Origin: Spirodela intermedia
Taxonomy: Eukaryota; Streptophyta; Magnoliopsida; Alismatales; Araceae
Length of the DNA stretch: 64,000 nt
Direction of reading: 5' to 3'
Assembly (NCBI GenBank): GCA_902729315.2
Contig: LR746272.1
Span: 10,720,327-10,784,326 of the forward strand
Shown here: positions 1-11,800 of the stretch, one piece after another
Layout of the letters: each line of letters begins with the position of its first letter
Position numbering within the stretch: position 1 is the first letter of the stretch
Translations under genes and position numbers: made by a program
The notes under the pieces: model-generated
The model's input: only the letters and a program-made list of their open reading frames with translations
Told to the model about the DNA's origin: nothing
Databases searched by the model: none

Positions 1-441
1 CTCCTTCCCCTTCTTCTTTCTGTTAGAAATTCTCCTCTCCTCTCTTTCTAGCTCCTCTTTCATCTGCTTGAAGTGATAGTAGGAGGGAGAGAGAGGCGAG
101 CAAGGAGGGCACATCCGCCCTTCCCTGCCCCCAAACCCAGAGACCCTCTTCTCCTTCATCTTCTTTCCTCCGCAGCGGAGGTCAACCGAGCGCTGCGAGG
201 AACCCATTGCGGTCTCATCGCGGTGGCTGCGGAGGCGGCGACCCGGGGATAGATGAGAGAGGGACAGGGACCGGTCGATGCCCTTGGGAACGCCGTCGTC
301 GTCCCAGTTGTGGCGACGGGAGACGTAGAGAGGCTCATGGACGGCGTCTACTTTGCGGGATTTGGTGCTGCAAGATGACCGGAAAGATGGTATCCTGAAC
401 ATCTGTGACAGCCGCTGCTTCAGTCGGCCCCGCTCCATCAT
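1..441 (-). CDS. OVATE family protein (transcriptional repressor), N-terminal part, cut by window edge
   Basis: The frame is open from an ATG pair at 441/438 to base 1, giving about 147 residues with no stop, so the C-terminus, where the OVATE domain would lie, is outside the window. Visible features are a basic start (KQRLSQMFRIPSF), a Ser/Cys patch followed by SRKVDAVHEPLYVSRRHN, an Arg/Ser-rich middle, a short CPPCSPLSPSYYHF segment and a Lys-rich stretch at the edge. This order (basic RLSxMF start, short Ser/Cys patch, Lys-rich middle) is what I know of the OFP6/7/8-type OVATE proteins, which repress transcription in the nucleus together with TALE homeodomain partners. The OVATE domain itself is not seen, so the family call rests on the N-terminus only. 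A (CT)n tract on the coding strand at 550-599 and a TATATA at about 640 fit a CT-rich leader and a TATA box. Confidence 0.68.
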   Translation of the reverse strand, partial: MMERGRLKQRLSQMFRIPSFRSSCSTKSRKVDAVHEPLYVSRRHNWDDDGVPKGIDRSLSLSHLSPGRRLRSHRDETAMGSSQRSVDLRCGGKKMKEKRVSGFGGREGRMCPPCSPLSPSYYHFKQMKEELEREERRISNRKKKGKE

Positions 442-546
442 CACTAGTCTATACAGGTCCTCCTGAACACTTTCTCTCTTTTTGTTGGAGCGATGCGGGA
501 AAAGGAGATAGGGAGAGTTGGAGGGAGAGGGGGCGGAAGAGAGAAA

Positions 547-549
<3 letters not shown>

Positions 550-599
<50 letters not shown>
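550..599. repeat. (GA)n microsatellite upstream of the OVATE gene
   Basis: An almost perfect GA dinucleotide tract of about 50 bases. On the coding strand of the OVATE gene it is (CT)n, about 110 bases upstream of the ATG. CT-rich leaders and GAGA-type elements bound by BPC proteins are common at plant promoters; that role is inferred here. Confidence 0.9.
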
Positions 600-605
<6 letters not shown>

Positions 606-637
606 AGATAATTCTCTGGGCTCCGCTAAGGAGGCCA

Positions 638-648
638 GTATATAAAGG
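638..648 (-). promoter_or_regulatory. possible TATA element of the OVATE gene
   Basis: A TATATA core lies in an otherwise mixed-composition region, about 200 bases upstream of the start codon at 441 and just beyond the (CT)n tract. TATATA is palindromic, so the orientation is not fixed. The role is inferred from position only. Confidence 0.35.
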
Positions 649-3600
649 GAACCAAAAAGCCGCAGATTTGTCCTTTGTATCGAGGTATTATAGTGGTAAG
701 GCCAACAGGTCTTCATCCTCCAGTTCCGAGGAACGTAACAATCAAACCACAAGGTACAGTTGGGAGAGACGGATGAACGACTGTAGCGACTCGCACAGAG
801 TCTTTCAAACGGCGACTCACTTGAGAGGCGCCGTCAAAAATACCCGCCTGTCCCCGTCAACGTTCTTCGTTACTGGAGAAAAGTCAAAGTCCCATCTGAC
901 CGCAGGATGCACCAACAACAAACTACAACCGTCCGATCCCCCTAACTGCCATCTGTACGCACTCGTGACGGTGCCTTTTTCACTAGTTTCATTGAGGAAG
1001 AATTTGGTGACCGGTGAAACGAGCCGTCTTGTCCAAATCACGGATGGTACGCACTGCAGAATTCTGCTGAGCGGGGACACTCGACAATCGGCCGTTGCCG
1101 TTGTAAGAGCCCGCGATGGCGCGATTAAACGGGAAAGCGGGCAGAACGGAAACTTCTGCACCCCCTCCGGCACGGGGCGGCCGTCTTCAACGTCTCCTCG
1201 CCGCCGCATGCCGACGGGGGAAATAAGCGCCGGCAGTCAGCTTCGTCGAGGCACCGATATCGAACAGCGAATCCAGGAACAGAAATCATGGATGAGACCC
1301 AAGATACTTTCTCAATGTGAAACGCTATGGAGGATACCGGTTTATCTACTCTTCATTCTCGTCGATTTCAAACCCTCTTCGCTTGACGACGATATCCATT
1401 TCCCGGGGAGAGCGAGGAAGCGAGTTTCTTTCATGGGCTTTGGGTTATGAACCGTAGGTAGAGAACAAAGGAGCAGGTAACTCCTAACCCGGACTTCCGA
1501 GCCAAGATCGGTACGAAGAACCTGTCTGAGGATTATGTATAGGACTGAATGGAGTGCGAAAACCAGTGATCCCGAGTGAAGCGAAGCACGTGACACCGCT
1601 TCGGCTTCCTTCAAACGTGGCAGAAGGAGGGAAAGTAGCAGACAAGAACGAGGTCCCAGGGAGGCGAATTTGTCTTCTTCCCCTCCCCAGCACGCCTTCC
1701 CTGGCACCCGTCGCGACCCCCCCGTCTCGTTCTGCGGCTTCGCTGAGGCCATTTGGGGACAAGCCATAGGACGCCGTCCGGTAAGAGGGCCTCTCTTTCT
1801 CGTCTATCTCGCTCTCGGATGGGATTCTTCTCTGTGGCGAACTGCGTCAATACAAGACAACTATCGGAAGAAAGGACTGGGGAGAGGAAAGAAAGGTGAT
1901 ATCGGTGCATATAATACACTGAAAGATAAGTTGACGGGATTTAATAAATCACGCGCAAAATGAAGCTGCACTTACCGTGCGTACTGAGATTTCGCCTGAC
2001 CAGACGACTGCTTCCGCAGTCCCTCAAGCAGCACTGTCAATCCTCCCCCTCTTTCCAACGTCTCAGTCTCCGTTACGACCGCGAAGAAAGATTACGAGGG
2101 TTGGAGATCTCCAATAGCGGCGTGGCACCGCACCCACACACCGCCTCTCACGAGATCTCCCGTTCAGGCTCCTGGGGGCGGACTGAGTGCGACCGGACAC
2201 TAGGGAAGGCTCCACTCGTGAAGAAAGAGGAGGAAGGGGACGACAGTCTTTCGTTCTGGCTTGGCTTCTTGCGCTGCATGCCCATTTCTTCTGTGTGGGG
2301 TCTGTCCCCTTGGTGATCTTCCCAGTTACCACCCTCGGATTCCTCTGGATAGCATTTCTCTATCTAGAACTGGGCCAATCTGAGCCTTAAACTATCACAT
2401 CTCAGGCGCTCCATTCCTAGCCACATTTTCCAGAGTACTCGAACCGTGATCCTCCACATTGGGACGCTCTTGTTCTACTTGAGAGGCATGTAACACGAAA
2501 ATTTTCCTTGAGGAGTGTGAATTATCTCTGCGTGTGGGTTTATAAAACTCAACTTTCAGCCGCGCAACACAGATTCTTGTCTGGTTAGGCGTTCTTTCTG
2601 TACGGAGTCCAGTGCAATTGCCTTTCCGCACTGGTTTCTTTTTTATTATCTAACGCCATCACCCTCGCGGTATGATCAATAAAGAAGTTCGATCGGATGG
2701 TCTTCAGAGATATTCAAATTTTGAACTATAAAGGAAATGTAGAATCGGCGAAAACTTTCATGAAGTACAATCCAACGCACATGCTCGTGCACAGGACAAA
2801 CAGCGGCAAAAGGTGCTCCAACAACTTCAAAATGATTATGAAAGAAGAACCTATGGTAAGGCAAGAAACTATTCACCAGGTCGCGAACAGGCTCACGAAG
2901 CACGCCGCAGTCAGCAGCAAAGGTACGTCTCAAAGATTACGGCTCTGAGGGCCGTGATGTTCTTTCTATTATTCAAAGTCAGCGATTCGAGCCAGTTCCC
3001 CTTTTTCTTGCCGGGAGAAGTCTTGAAACTCGAGCCAGATCAATCCGACTCGATAGTTCGCTCATGCGGTTCGGATAAATGGCACTCATAAGCTGTGAAA
3101 TGAATCAAACCCCGGTCTCCTCTCAGCTCGAAGCCCTTACGAACCATTGAGAGCGATGTTAGCCATCGGACGGAGATCGGGTTCCTTGACGACGGCAGTC
3201 AAATCGCTTGTGTCCCTGCCGCGACTTGCCTGCTGCGTCCTTTCGATGCGGTGCGCAGTGTAGCTAAGAGCAAGCGCCGCGGCTTCCCGCGGACTCGCCC
3301 TCTGAGTGGCACGGATGCCGGGACAACGTGCCGACCGAGGCCGCACAGCCCGGCAATTGGTATCAGCACTGCCGCGGTTGAGCCTAAGTTGTTCGAGGGC
3401 TGGTCCGGCAAGTGACGCGATGGTTTCACGCGTCAGCCGGCATGGCTTGCTGTGCCGCCAGTGCTGTCCAGGAGAGCCTCGTGCCTTTGAATTCGGTGGA
3501 AGTTTGAATCCTGTCCAAGTTGGGTAGGCAAGTCTGACCCTCCTCGTCGTTCGCTCCCATCGAAGTTGGCGCCACCCCCTTCGAAGTTGGGTAGGCAGTA

Positions 3601-4161
3601 GCTGGAAGAAGAATTAACTGTACAAAATAGAAAAGAACATGGACAGGCCAACCTCCCACTTCAAAAATCATCTCCACTTTATGGTATAATATTAATATAA
3701 ATCTTCACTGGGCTACAGCGGATTCACCCCATCTAATCGCACGGTTTAACGCTCTGTACCCTAAGCTTGTCTTGCATGCCTCCAAGTCTCCACTACAACA
3801 GGCTTTAGGTCCACATCTCCATTTACATGTCCATTCCACATGCAGCAATCCTCCCACTGATGGTGATCATGGTCTAAGATAATGGAGAGCTTGTATTCAT
3901 CCTGTGGAAGTTACTAGTGGCCGCCAAACGGAATGGCCCGCTGCTAAGCTTCCGCCGTGTCTCCCGTCGTTTCTAGACCGACATCCGAGAAGGTATTCCG
4001 ATGTGCTTGACTCGCTTCGTGCTTTATCCTTCTTCTCGGAGGTGCTCAAGCAGCTCCGAGGGAACCACCCATGCCCCCAGTGTTCAACGAGGTAGTCAAA
4101 CCTTCACTTGAGAGAGAAAAGGACTTCGAAGTGTTCAGGAATCTGAATAGGCTTCTTCTGC
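649..4161. other. intergenic region without a convincing gene
   Basis: This 3.5-kb stretch separates the OVATE gene from the 3' end of the TraB-type gene. Its composition is patchy: moderately GC-rich at 700-2300 and 3100-3650, AT-rich elsewhere. It contains one long open frame on the plus strand (518-1450), two short coding-like islands (2740-2935 and 2935-3085) and a site resembling a retrotransposon primer-binding site near 3358. None has splice structure or homology that I recognise. I regard it as upstream region plus decayed insertions. Confidence 0.5.
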
Positions 4162-4179
4162 ATAATAATAATAATAATA

Positions 4180-4221
<42 letters not shown>
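4162..4221. repeat. (AAT)n-(ATT)n compound microsatellite forming a perfect palindrome
   Basis: About six AAT units run directly into about fourteen ATT units. The first arm is the reverse complement of the beginning of the second, so this tract can fold into an A/T hairpin. It lies 3' of the TraB-type gene, between its stop codon and the long upstream spacer of the OVATE gene. Confidence 0.9.
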
Positions 4222-4623
4222 TGGGTTTTTCCACCTACAATGATGCCGACGACTAACATTTTTGACGTGGAGATTGCAGGATCTGGATAGATGCCTGGTG
4301 TTCTACATTAAAATAATATAAACAGTTTCATCTAAAAGTCAACCGAGTTTACCCAATATATAATTTATCATATTTCCTAAAGCAGATAGACTAAGCTTTA
4401 ATCCACTGATTGAAATCGAATGCACCCGGGTGATGATTCAAGCTACATTCTTGATGAGGTGGGTTCTAACAGGTGGACCCTGATGCTGCTGAACCATACA
4501 GGTGAAGAATGGGTGAACAGACTAGAAAGAAAGAAGAAAAGAAAATATCTACACATTGCACATGCCATCGTGACACGTCTTGATTTTTTCGATTGCAAGA
4601 AGATATCTTCTAGGGTTTGTCGG

Positions 4624-7600
4624 TTACATAATCCCTGTGGCGTCGATGGGGATGCTAATTTCAGAGGCGGCCCAGGAGGCCCAGTTCACCACGGAGCCGA
4701 AGAAAAGCTCCCAAAACCAGAGGTCCAGAGCGAGGACGGAAGAGAAGATGAGGAGGGCCAGGGTCTGGTACCTGTTCAGCGGCCATCCTGAGATATTGGC
4801 CAGTGTTCTGAGGAAGGGGAGAGAGTGGTCACTGATTTGCTTGTTCCTAATGGACCAAGCTGTTATCCACTGCACTTTGGAAGGGACCATGTTGAACTCT
4901 TCTCTCAGACGTCTGCCCAAGTCGGGCATGTGACCACCCCCATAGAGCACTGCTATCCTGTTACTCCCACTGTCAATTGCCCTCCTCAGTGCCTCGGTAG
5001 CCACCCTGTTCCTCTCTCCAATAATCACCGACTTCTCTTCAATCGCCGAAGTTATCTCCTTGAACCTTGAAAGAAGAAAAGAGAAAAGAAAACAAAGAAG
5101 ATGACGGTTGTGGCTTCCAATTCAATTCTGATTCCCATTTACTAGCAGACAGGGAGTGCAAGAAATCTCAGAAAAGAAGTTTTTTATACTAAAATGACCA
5201 TTAATTTGCGATAATGAATATTGTTTTTCGGAATGACTGCCTAAATCACCGGATGTGCGATCCCTTGAATCCAAGTTCACATGAAAACTGTAAATAGAAA
5301 GTGTGTGGAGGCTTACTCAGATGTTAGACGCCTTGCCAAGAAAATCTTCATAGCAGCTCCAAAGTCCAGTCTAGACAACGCTTCCAGCTCTGGGTACTCC
5401 GCAGCCTGGTTTTCTGCTGGCGTACAGACACTGCCAATGATGAAAAGACCAAATAACGGCATAGGTAACACCCGGGAAGCCCAAAGAAGCTTGGATCTCC
5501 AGGGATCAAGATCATCTGGTATTGCAGGCTGCACCAAGGCTTTTGTAGATCTAACAGTCATGTCTCTCGCAAATGTGAAGAAGCTTTCACCCCTCTCAAG
5601 CTGGAGGAAAGGAATGAAAGAAATGTTTCCCAGTTATGATTCAGCGGTGCAATTGAGATGTCGAATGCCATAAATCTAAACATCTCGAGCATAGTTGGAG
5701 AGAGGAATATATGCTGAAATCACAAGTCACGTGTCACATTCCATTATTGTATCAACGACTCTCGGAATTTTTGAAAGCATATGTTATTGGATACTAGATA
5801 ATTATGGGAAGAAGAAACCACAGTAGCTGAAACCTTCCAGTTCATCTGGAGGAGAAATGTCTTTGTATCAAATGTTGAGGATATCTCAACATTGAGAACC
5901 GCTGATGGAGGATATCTCAAAAAGTTAAGGATTGGCAATACTTCTTATAAATCCACTGGATTTGGTGACATGCATACCGGAGATAGGTAACCAAAAAAAA
6001 AGGGAAAAAAGAGGTTTATATCTTCCGTCCCTTGGAAACCATGCGAGATTAGGACTCATCGCCCAGTTTTGAATGTAAGCGATGAAGAATGAGATTAAAA
6101 AAAATTGCTTCAATATGATCACCTGGGAAAGTGGGTGTGGCCCAGTTGGCGAAAGACACCCAGTGATTATCTTATGTGAACAGTCTTTAAGGAGTCAAAG
6201 GTGGAAAGCAGTCTGAACAAACGTATTTGGGAAGGCTCTCTTGCAAAGTAGAAGAGAGAGAACATTTAGACGTAGAACTCATAACTCTTGACCAGTCAAG
6301 ATTGGAGATGAGCAACAGATTTTATGGAGTTGCATAGCTGAAAGCTCTTGAAGTAAGATGACGGGCATCAGGAACAAGTCAAGAGAACAATGTTAGAGAA
6401 AGAAGAAGAAAGAGCACCTGGAGCGATTTGAATGTCTCATAGTCAAGGTCTGCATGGCACCACGTATCATCCTGATATTCGAGGCAGTCCAGCTGGAAAT
6501 CAAGTGAAAGTATCTGAGCCATCTGCCGCTGTATGAATCCAAGAATATTGAATCCCTTGGAACGAGAAGCTTTTAATCTCTTTGATGCTGCCTGATTTTT
6601 CTTGTTCTCTAAGCTCTCCCTGCTAGCTACCATCTCATAGAGGACACAGTCATATGATTCCAGCTCCTTTTGTAGGGTCGCAAAGTACCTGTAGATTTAA
6701 GCTTCATATCTGAGTCTTCCTTTGCAAGTTAATACAAAATGCTTCACAAAATTGACTCACAAAAGTGAAATAAATTTAATGAACATTCGAAATTTTGATC
6801 TGATTTCATACGGTCGTAAAAGGAGGAAAATTTTCTAGCATTGTGAGGAACCCAAGACACCCACAGGTTTGTTCTCCTCTTATTGAGCGTTTCTTCTGCT
6901 TTACACGAATCTATCATTTTTGGCGTCTAAAAACTGCTATCAATGAGGAAGCACCCATCATTAATGAGAACGAGGTAGAACGTCAAACATAAATAGCCAA
7001 TACTATGCGTTTGTGGCTGACCTACAGTAGCAGATTATTTTCGGACATAAAATCCGAAATATTTAATTAACCTGTCATTTTGTTCTTTGGGAAAATGGTC
7101 TAGAAGAAAAAAAATGAGCAGCTCCATATTTCTGTCAACTAATAGTGAATCTGAAAACGGATCCTCATCACATAAAGCCATTATATTTCTGAAGTTAATT
7201 TAACAGGAACAGGTTAAATCTATAAGTCAAATCTGCGTTGTTCTCTCCCATCAGGTTCAATATTACGACGGGATTGGGCTCATTATTGATTCATTGGTGG
7301 AATGTCCACTGGTTAGGCATAAAAAAACTTATTGGTAGCTAGAATGAGTGCATGAACTCATCAATACTATTCGTCGGTTCAAGAAGGCGTACTCTTTATC
7401 TGCAATATGGATTGTCGACACCAAGTCCACCTGCACAAATACAATTCCGGCCACCAATGATTACAAGACGCAAGGAATCAAACAGAGAGCAAAGGCAAAG
7501 AGGAACAATAAGCACCTGAAGGAATGGCCGTAGAAGCGACCAGGGAAACCTCTTCCGATAGCTAACGACGGCAGTCTGCAACTCCCCAACTCCTTCAGCA

Positions 7601-7902
7601 TCGCCATCGCCGTTGCCTCTCCTGAACCTCATAAAATCGGCGATGGAATTATTTTCCACGAACTGCTCCGCGGTTCCCTCATCCACTGCCGCAGCGGCAG
7701 CCAACAGCTTGGGCACCGCCGTCGGCCTGGCGTCCCGGCAGCGGCGACCCGAGGGAGTCAGCGGACGTCGGGAAAATCTAACGGAGACCTGGAGACGTCT
7801 CCATCCGGAAGAGACGGAGGCAACGCACGACGCATCGGAATTGGACGTGAAGGAGAATCCCGCGGAGCTGGACGATAAGACGCCCACCGATCCGCAAGAC
7901 AT
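4624..7902 (-). CDS. TraB/PrgY-like domain protein, probably chloroplast
   Basis: Five exons in transcript order: 7902-7516, 7430-7393, 6688-6418, 5600-5317, 5065-4624. Phases close and give 473 residues. The first about 125 residues are Ser/Arg/Ala-rich without acidic clusters, typical of a plastid transit peptide. The TraB-like core starts with STIHIADKEY (residues 134-143, spanning exons 2 and 3), then a YEMVASRE motif, a hydrophobic segment (LPMPLFGLFIIG) in exon 4, a GERNRVATEAL helix at about 343 and VLYGGGHMPDL around 366-376. These correspond to the conserved His, Arg and GxGH-type motifs of the TraB/PrgY family, named after enterococcal pheromone shutdown proteins. A hydrophobic segment at about 428-455 would anchor the C-terminus in a membrane. 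The biochemical function of plant members is not settled. The start at 7902 is the first ATG of the open frame and gives a normal length; the nearest Arabidopsis relative is probably At5g52030 (from memory). Confidence 0.85.
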
Positions 7903-8697
7903 CTCCCACCTCCCCCCTCTATCTCTCCCACCCCTCCTCTCCTGCCAGAGAGAAAGGAAGAATGCAAGAGGAGAGAGGGAGAGAGAGAAAGAGAGAGTGA
8001 ATGAGGGACGAAAACCCGAGCTCTATGGCCTTAGCGCACATACGTGGACAGATTTGGGGGCACACGCCGCGCCAGCATAAGGTTGCAGCGTAGACGTCTC
8101 AGTATCTCCGACGCGATTACGTTGACAAGGAGGGAGCCAGGCCGTTCGATTCGTGAGGCCTAGGTGGGCCTCCTTGATATTTCATGCGCAAGTGGGCCCC
8201 CACCCAACGCAAAAAAAAGCGATCAATTCTCTGAGACAATTCATTCCCTTCCGGGTCATCGACCGCGCTGACCCACCCTATTTTCTCCTTATTTAAATAA
8301 ATAGTTTTAATTAAAAGGGCCCACTTTGACCCCCATTTGTGGAACTCTTTTCTGAACCGAGCTCAGGCGTTGAAAAGGCCCAACCTCCAGGGTCAGCCCC
8401 GACAGGTCCACACTTGTGGGTCCGAAGAACAGATGATCAAGCCTAGAAAGGAAACTAGCCAGGGGAGAGTTGACTTGCCCCATTGACACTCCTGATTGAA
8501 ATAGATGCAAGAATGAACGAGGGCGGCGCAGGTTAGTACTCCAAACTTTCTATCTATTTCTCTGAAAATTCTCCGTTGACTTCGGAAAAACTTCTAAGAA
8601 AAGAAAAAAAAATCGTATGATTGACTATGTACAAGGGGGGGGGCAAAACAAAATGCACCTGGGTGAGATGGCAAACCGGCCAAAACACCGACATGTC

Positions 8698-8743
<46 letters not shown>

Positions 8744-8827
8744 ACCCACCCCTACCAGCAAGGAAGAGAACAGCATCTCATACAAGCTGGTAATCCCTTT
8801 TTTCTTTGGAAGAAAATAAGAATCGAA
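7903..8827. other. spacer between TraB-type gene (5' end) and sorting nexin (3' end)
   Basis: It should hold the promoter and leader of the TraB-type gene and the 3' untranslated region of the sorting nexin, as both are on the minus strand. The part next to the TraB start is purine-rich on the plus strand (7950-8000), so CT-rich on the coding strand. No further gene is visible. Confidence 0.6.
8699..8740. repeat. (GA)n microsatellite
   Basis: A perfect GA tract of about 42 bases, roughly 90 bases beyond the sorting nexin stop codon, so probably within its 3' untranslated region as (CT)n on the transcript strand. Confidence 0.9.
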
Positions 8828-11800
8828 TCATGGGTTTTTCTTGGTTACCGGAGTCTGATCCTTGTCTTCATGGAACTGTCTAATGACGTCGTCCAGTTCG
8901 GGGAATGCTGCCAGGAGAAGTAGCTCAAGAAGCTCGAAAGCCAACTGCTTCAAGCAAACCGACGACTGCACCCAAAAAAGGCAAGACTCAGCTGCCAAAG
9001 GAAAAAAAAACACCCACTTTTGGGAGTGATTCAGAGACCAATACGAAGGCTGGTCCGGTCAAACCACCTGAAGAAAGTAATAAACGTCTTCGGCACACTG
9101 CTCGTACTCCTTCCTACCAATAAGCCCGACGAGCGCTGCAGGGGCTTTTTCTGCATGAAACAACAGGGCTTGTTCAGAAGTGCATATAAAGAAGTCAGCG
9201 TTGACCCGACAGACCACTTCGTTCGGCTTCTGTTCACAGAAAAATAAGAGAAAAAATTCCCTTACGGACTATTAGCTCGTGGACATATTCGGCACGGCGG
9301 GCAGCTTCTCGCCGTTGTTCATCAGTCAACAAGCATTCAGCAGCTTTGTCTCTCCGACTGCGCTCATCCTGTGGGGATGGAACAGGAGTTGGGCGTCTCC
9401 GATTTGGATGCTTGGTGATGAAGATGCCATCGGGCCAAAGTATCTGGAAAAAAATGATATAAAATAAGTGAGAACTTGTATTGTCATTCAGAGGGGAAAA
9501 ACAGGCAAAGCTTCCTAATTTGGTTAGACCACGATCTTCTACCAGAAGTCAACCATTTTTGTGCATCGCTTGCAATTCTACACTGCCGACTTCACTTCAG
9601 TGAGGCGTCGGAGCAAAGTAGACAAGGTCCCTCGAAGTATTGGAACAAGTCGCACTTTACTTGGTAGGTGCGAAGTCAACGGTAGGACAGTAAATGAATA
9701 TAAAGAAGACATTGAGCACAACTAGAGATCTCTTCAACATGATTAGTTATTTATTTGGGAGGATAGAAACAAAAAAAAAAAAAACTATGGAAGAAATCAT
9801 GACTAGGTTGCTGTTCTAATCATGAATTTAAGGAATAATTTTCGTTTGCATACTAGGAACTATTTCAATGAAAGAGTGCACAGGTCAACAGATCCTTGTG
9901 TATAAATTTCACCAGAATGAATATAGTTTTATCATATGATGAGCCCAGATAAGAAGTTAATGCCTCCAACATCAATGATACACGATTAGGTCTTGATCAA
10001 TGGATTTAACGCACACCTGCTCAACACGCTGAATTGCAGAAGCCATTACTGATCCTCTTCTCAGAAGCTGAATTTTTTCAATCAGCCAATCATCGAAAGC
10101 ATCTCCCATTCCTAGCTGAAGAACCTGTTTAGCTATCCAAAACACCTGCCTCCTATGACAAACAGAAGAAAAAGAAATTTCAAGCAAGAAAAAAGTTATG
10201 AATCTATCTGATTCACGTATAAAGTAGGAAGAACAAAAGGAATGGGCCTACTATACTGTTGCAATACCTGATCCAACCTCCATCTTGAAGCTGGAAAACT
10301 ACATCCACCAGATCTAATATAGGCATGCTAAGATTTGGAGGAATCCACTATATTATCAGAACAAGTTGCAGATAAGTGCGGAAAGATGACAATCGAAAAT
10401 TAAAAGTAAAGGTACAGTTTAAAAAAAAAAAAAAAAAGTGTTTAGATGAATGCAACTTGTAACTGGAAAACTCAAGTCACCTCGATTGGAATAGTTGGGT
10501 CAGTGTCAGTTTCAAGAGCTGAGTAAGATGGCTCTTGTTGCCCATCTGCACCTTCAACTGGAACCTTCACAGGCTTTTCATTTTTTATGGAAGGATTGGT
10601 CTCTTGTAGCTTCTTCTTCGAATCACTTTCTGATTTACCAGGTAGTGGGTTCTCAGCTATCCTGGAGTTATTCGCCAAATGTGCCTGTGTATTTGTCTTC
10701 TTAAACACTAATGTATCGGATTCGGAATTCTCATTTGCTGGTAAACCTGAACTTTCACTGGTTGATTTCAACTTTTCTCTGTTTGAGCAAAGATTCGCAT
10801 TCACAATTTCCTCTGTTCTCTGAATTCTTTCTCCTTTTTCATAAGGTTTATAATCGAGATCAACTGCAAAAAAAATGCACGGGGAGAACATTCTAAATCA
10901 GTGAACAAAATTTTGGCAACGGAAACGAAACCTACAAGGAGTAGTATAACCTGAAAGTGTCTGGATGATAGAGAATGAATCTGCAAATATGTAGGTCTGA
11001 AATTCATAGAAAATTTAAAATTGTGTCTAAAGAGAAATATATGGAAATGACAATAGAGGAATTTAGAGAAAGGGAAAAGAAAGAGATATTGAACCTGGGA
11101 ATCAACACTAAGAAAGTCCCAAACTTCTATAGATCTTGACAATGTTGGTAGTTGAAGAAGCATCTGAAAAAAATTGCATTTGATGATTAGTGGACAATAA
11201 GCACCCCATTGGCCCTTTATCACGGAAACGTTAAGAAAAAAGGATAAATACATGATCCAATACAACATTTGTTCCAAGACCACTGTTAAGAATATTCCCA
11301 TCTTGGTTAATATAGAATAAACAGGTGATTACAAATATGAGAGTAAAATCTACTCATTGCTATTTGGTTTTGAGTTAGATGACATAACTCTAAGCTGGCA
11401 TCAGAGCAAATAGTTGATCAAAGGCTAAATCCACTCCATTTACATGGTCCATGCAACAAAGCCCAAAGGTCCGCTTGCACGTGAAAGGGAGTATTGAGAA
11501 TGATCCCGTATTGGTTAATATAGAAATAAGCAAAGACGTTTAATGGCCTGATAACTGATACCAACACTGCAGTTGCCATTTAGATTCATTCGCTATTGAC
11601 CGTGATTAGGATCATTGATGATGCCATCTGTGCATGATGAAGATGATGGACTCTACCGAACAACTAGTCTTCAGCTATAAATCATGTTATGATACACTCC
11701 TATCAAAGAATTAATAGGACATCGGTATTGATTTCTTACTCCGGCTTCTAATAAGTGGTAACTCAATTATGTAACATGTCCAATCTCAACACATCAGACA

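Noticed and set aside
444-752. Open frame of Leu-Ser repeats opposite the GA tract
   Set aside because: It is the reading of the microsatellite; no other coding signal.
3137-3677. Several overlapping 60-80 codon frames on both strands
   Set aside because: GC-rich DNA lacks stops in many frames; none has splice sites, a family motif or consistent codon use. The region is better explained as a decayed insertion.
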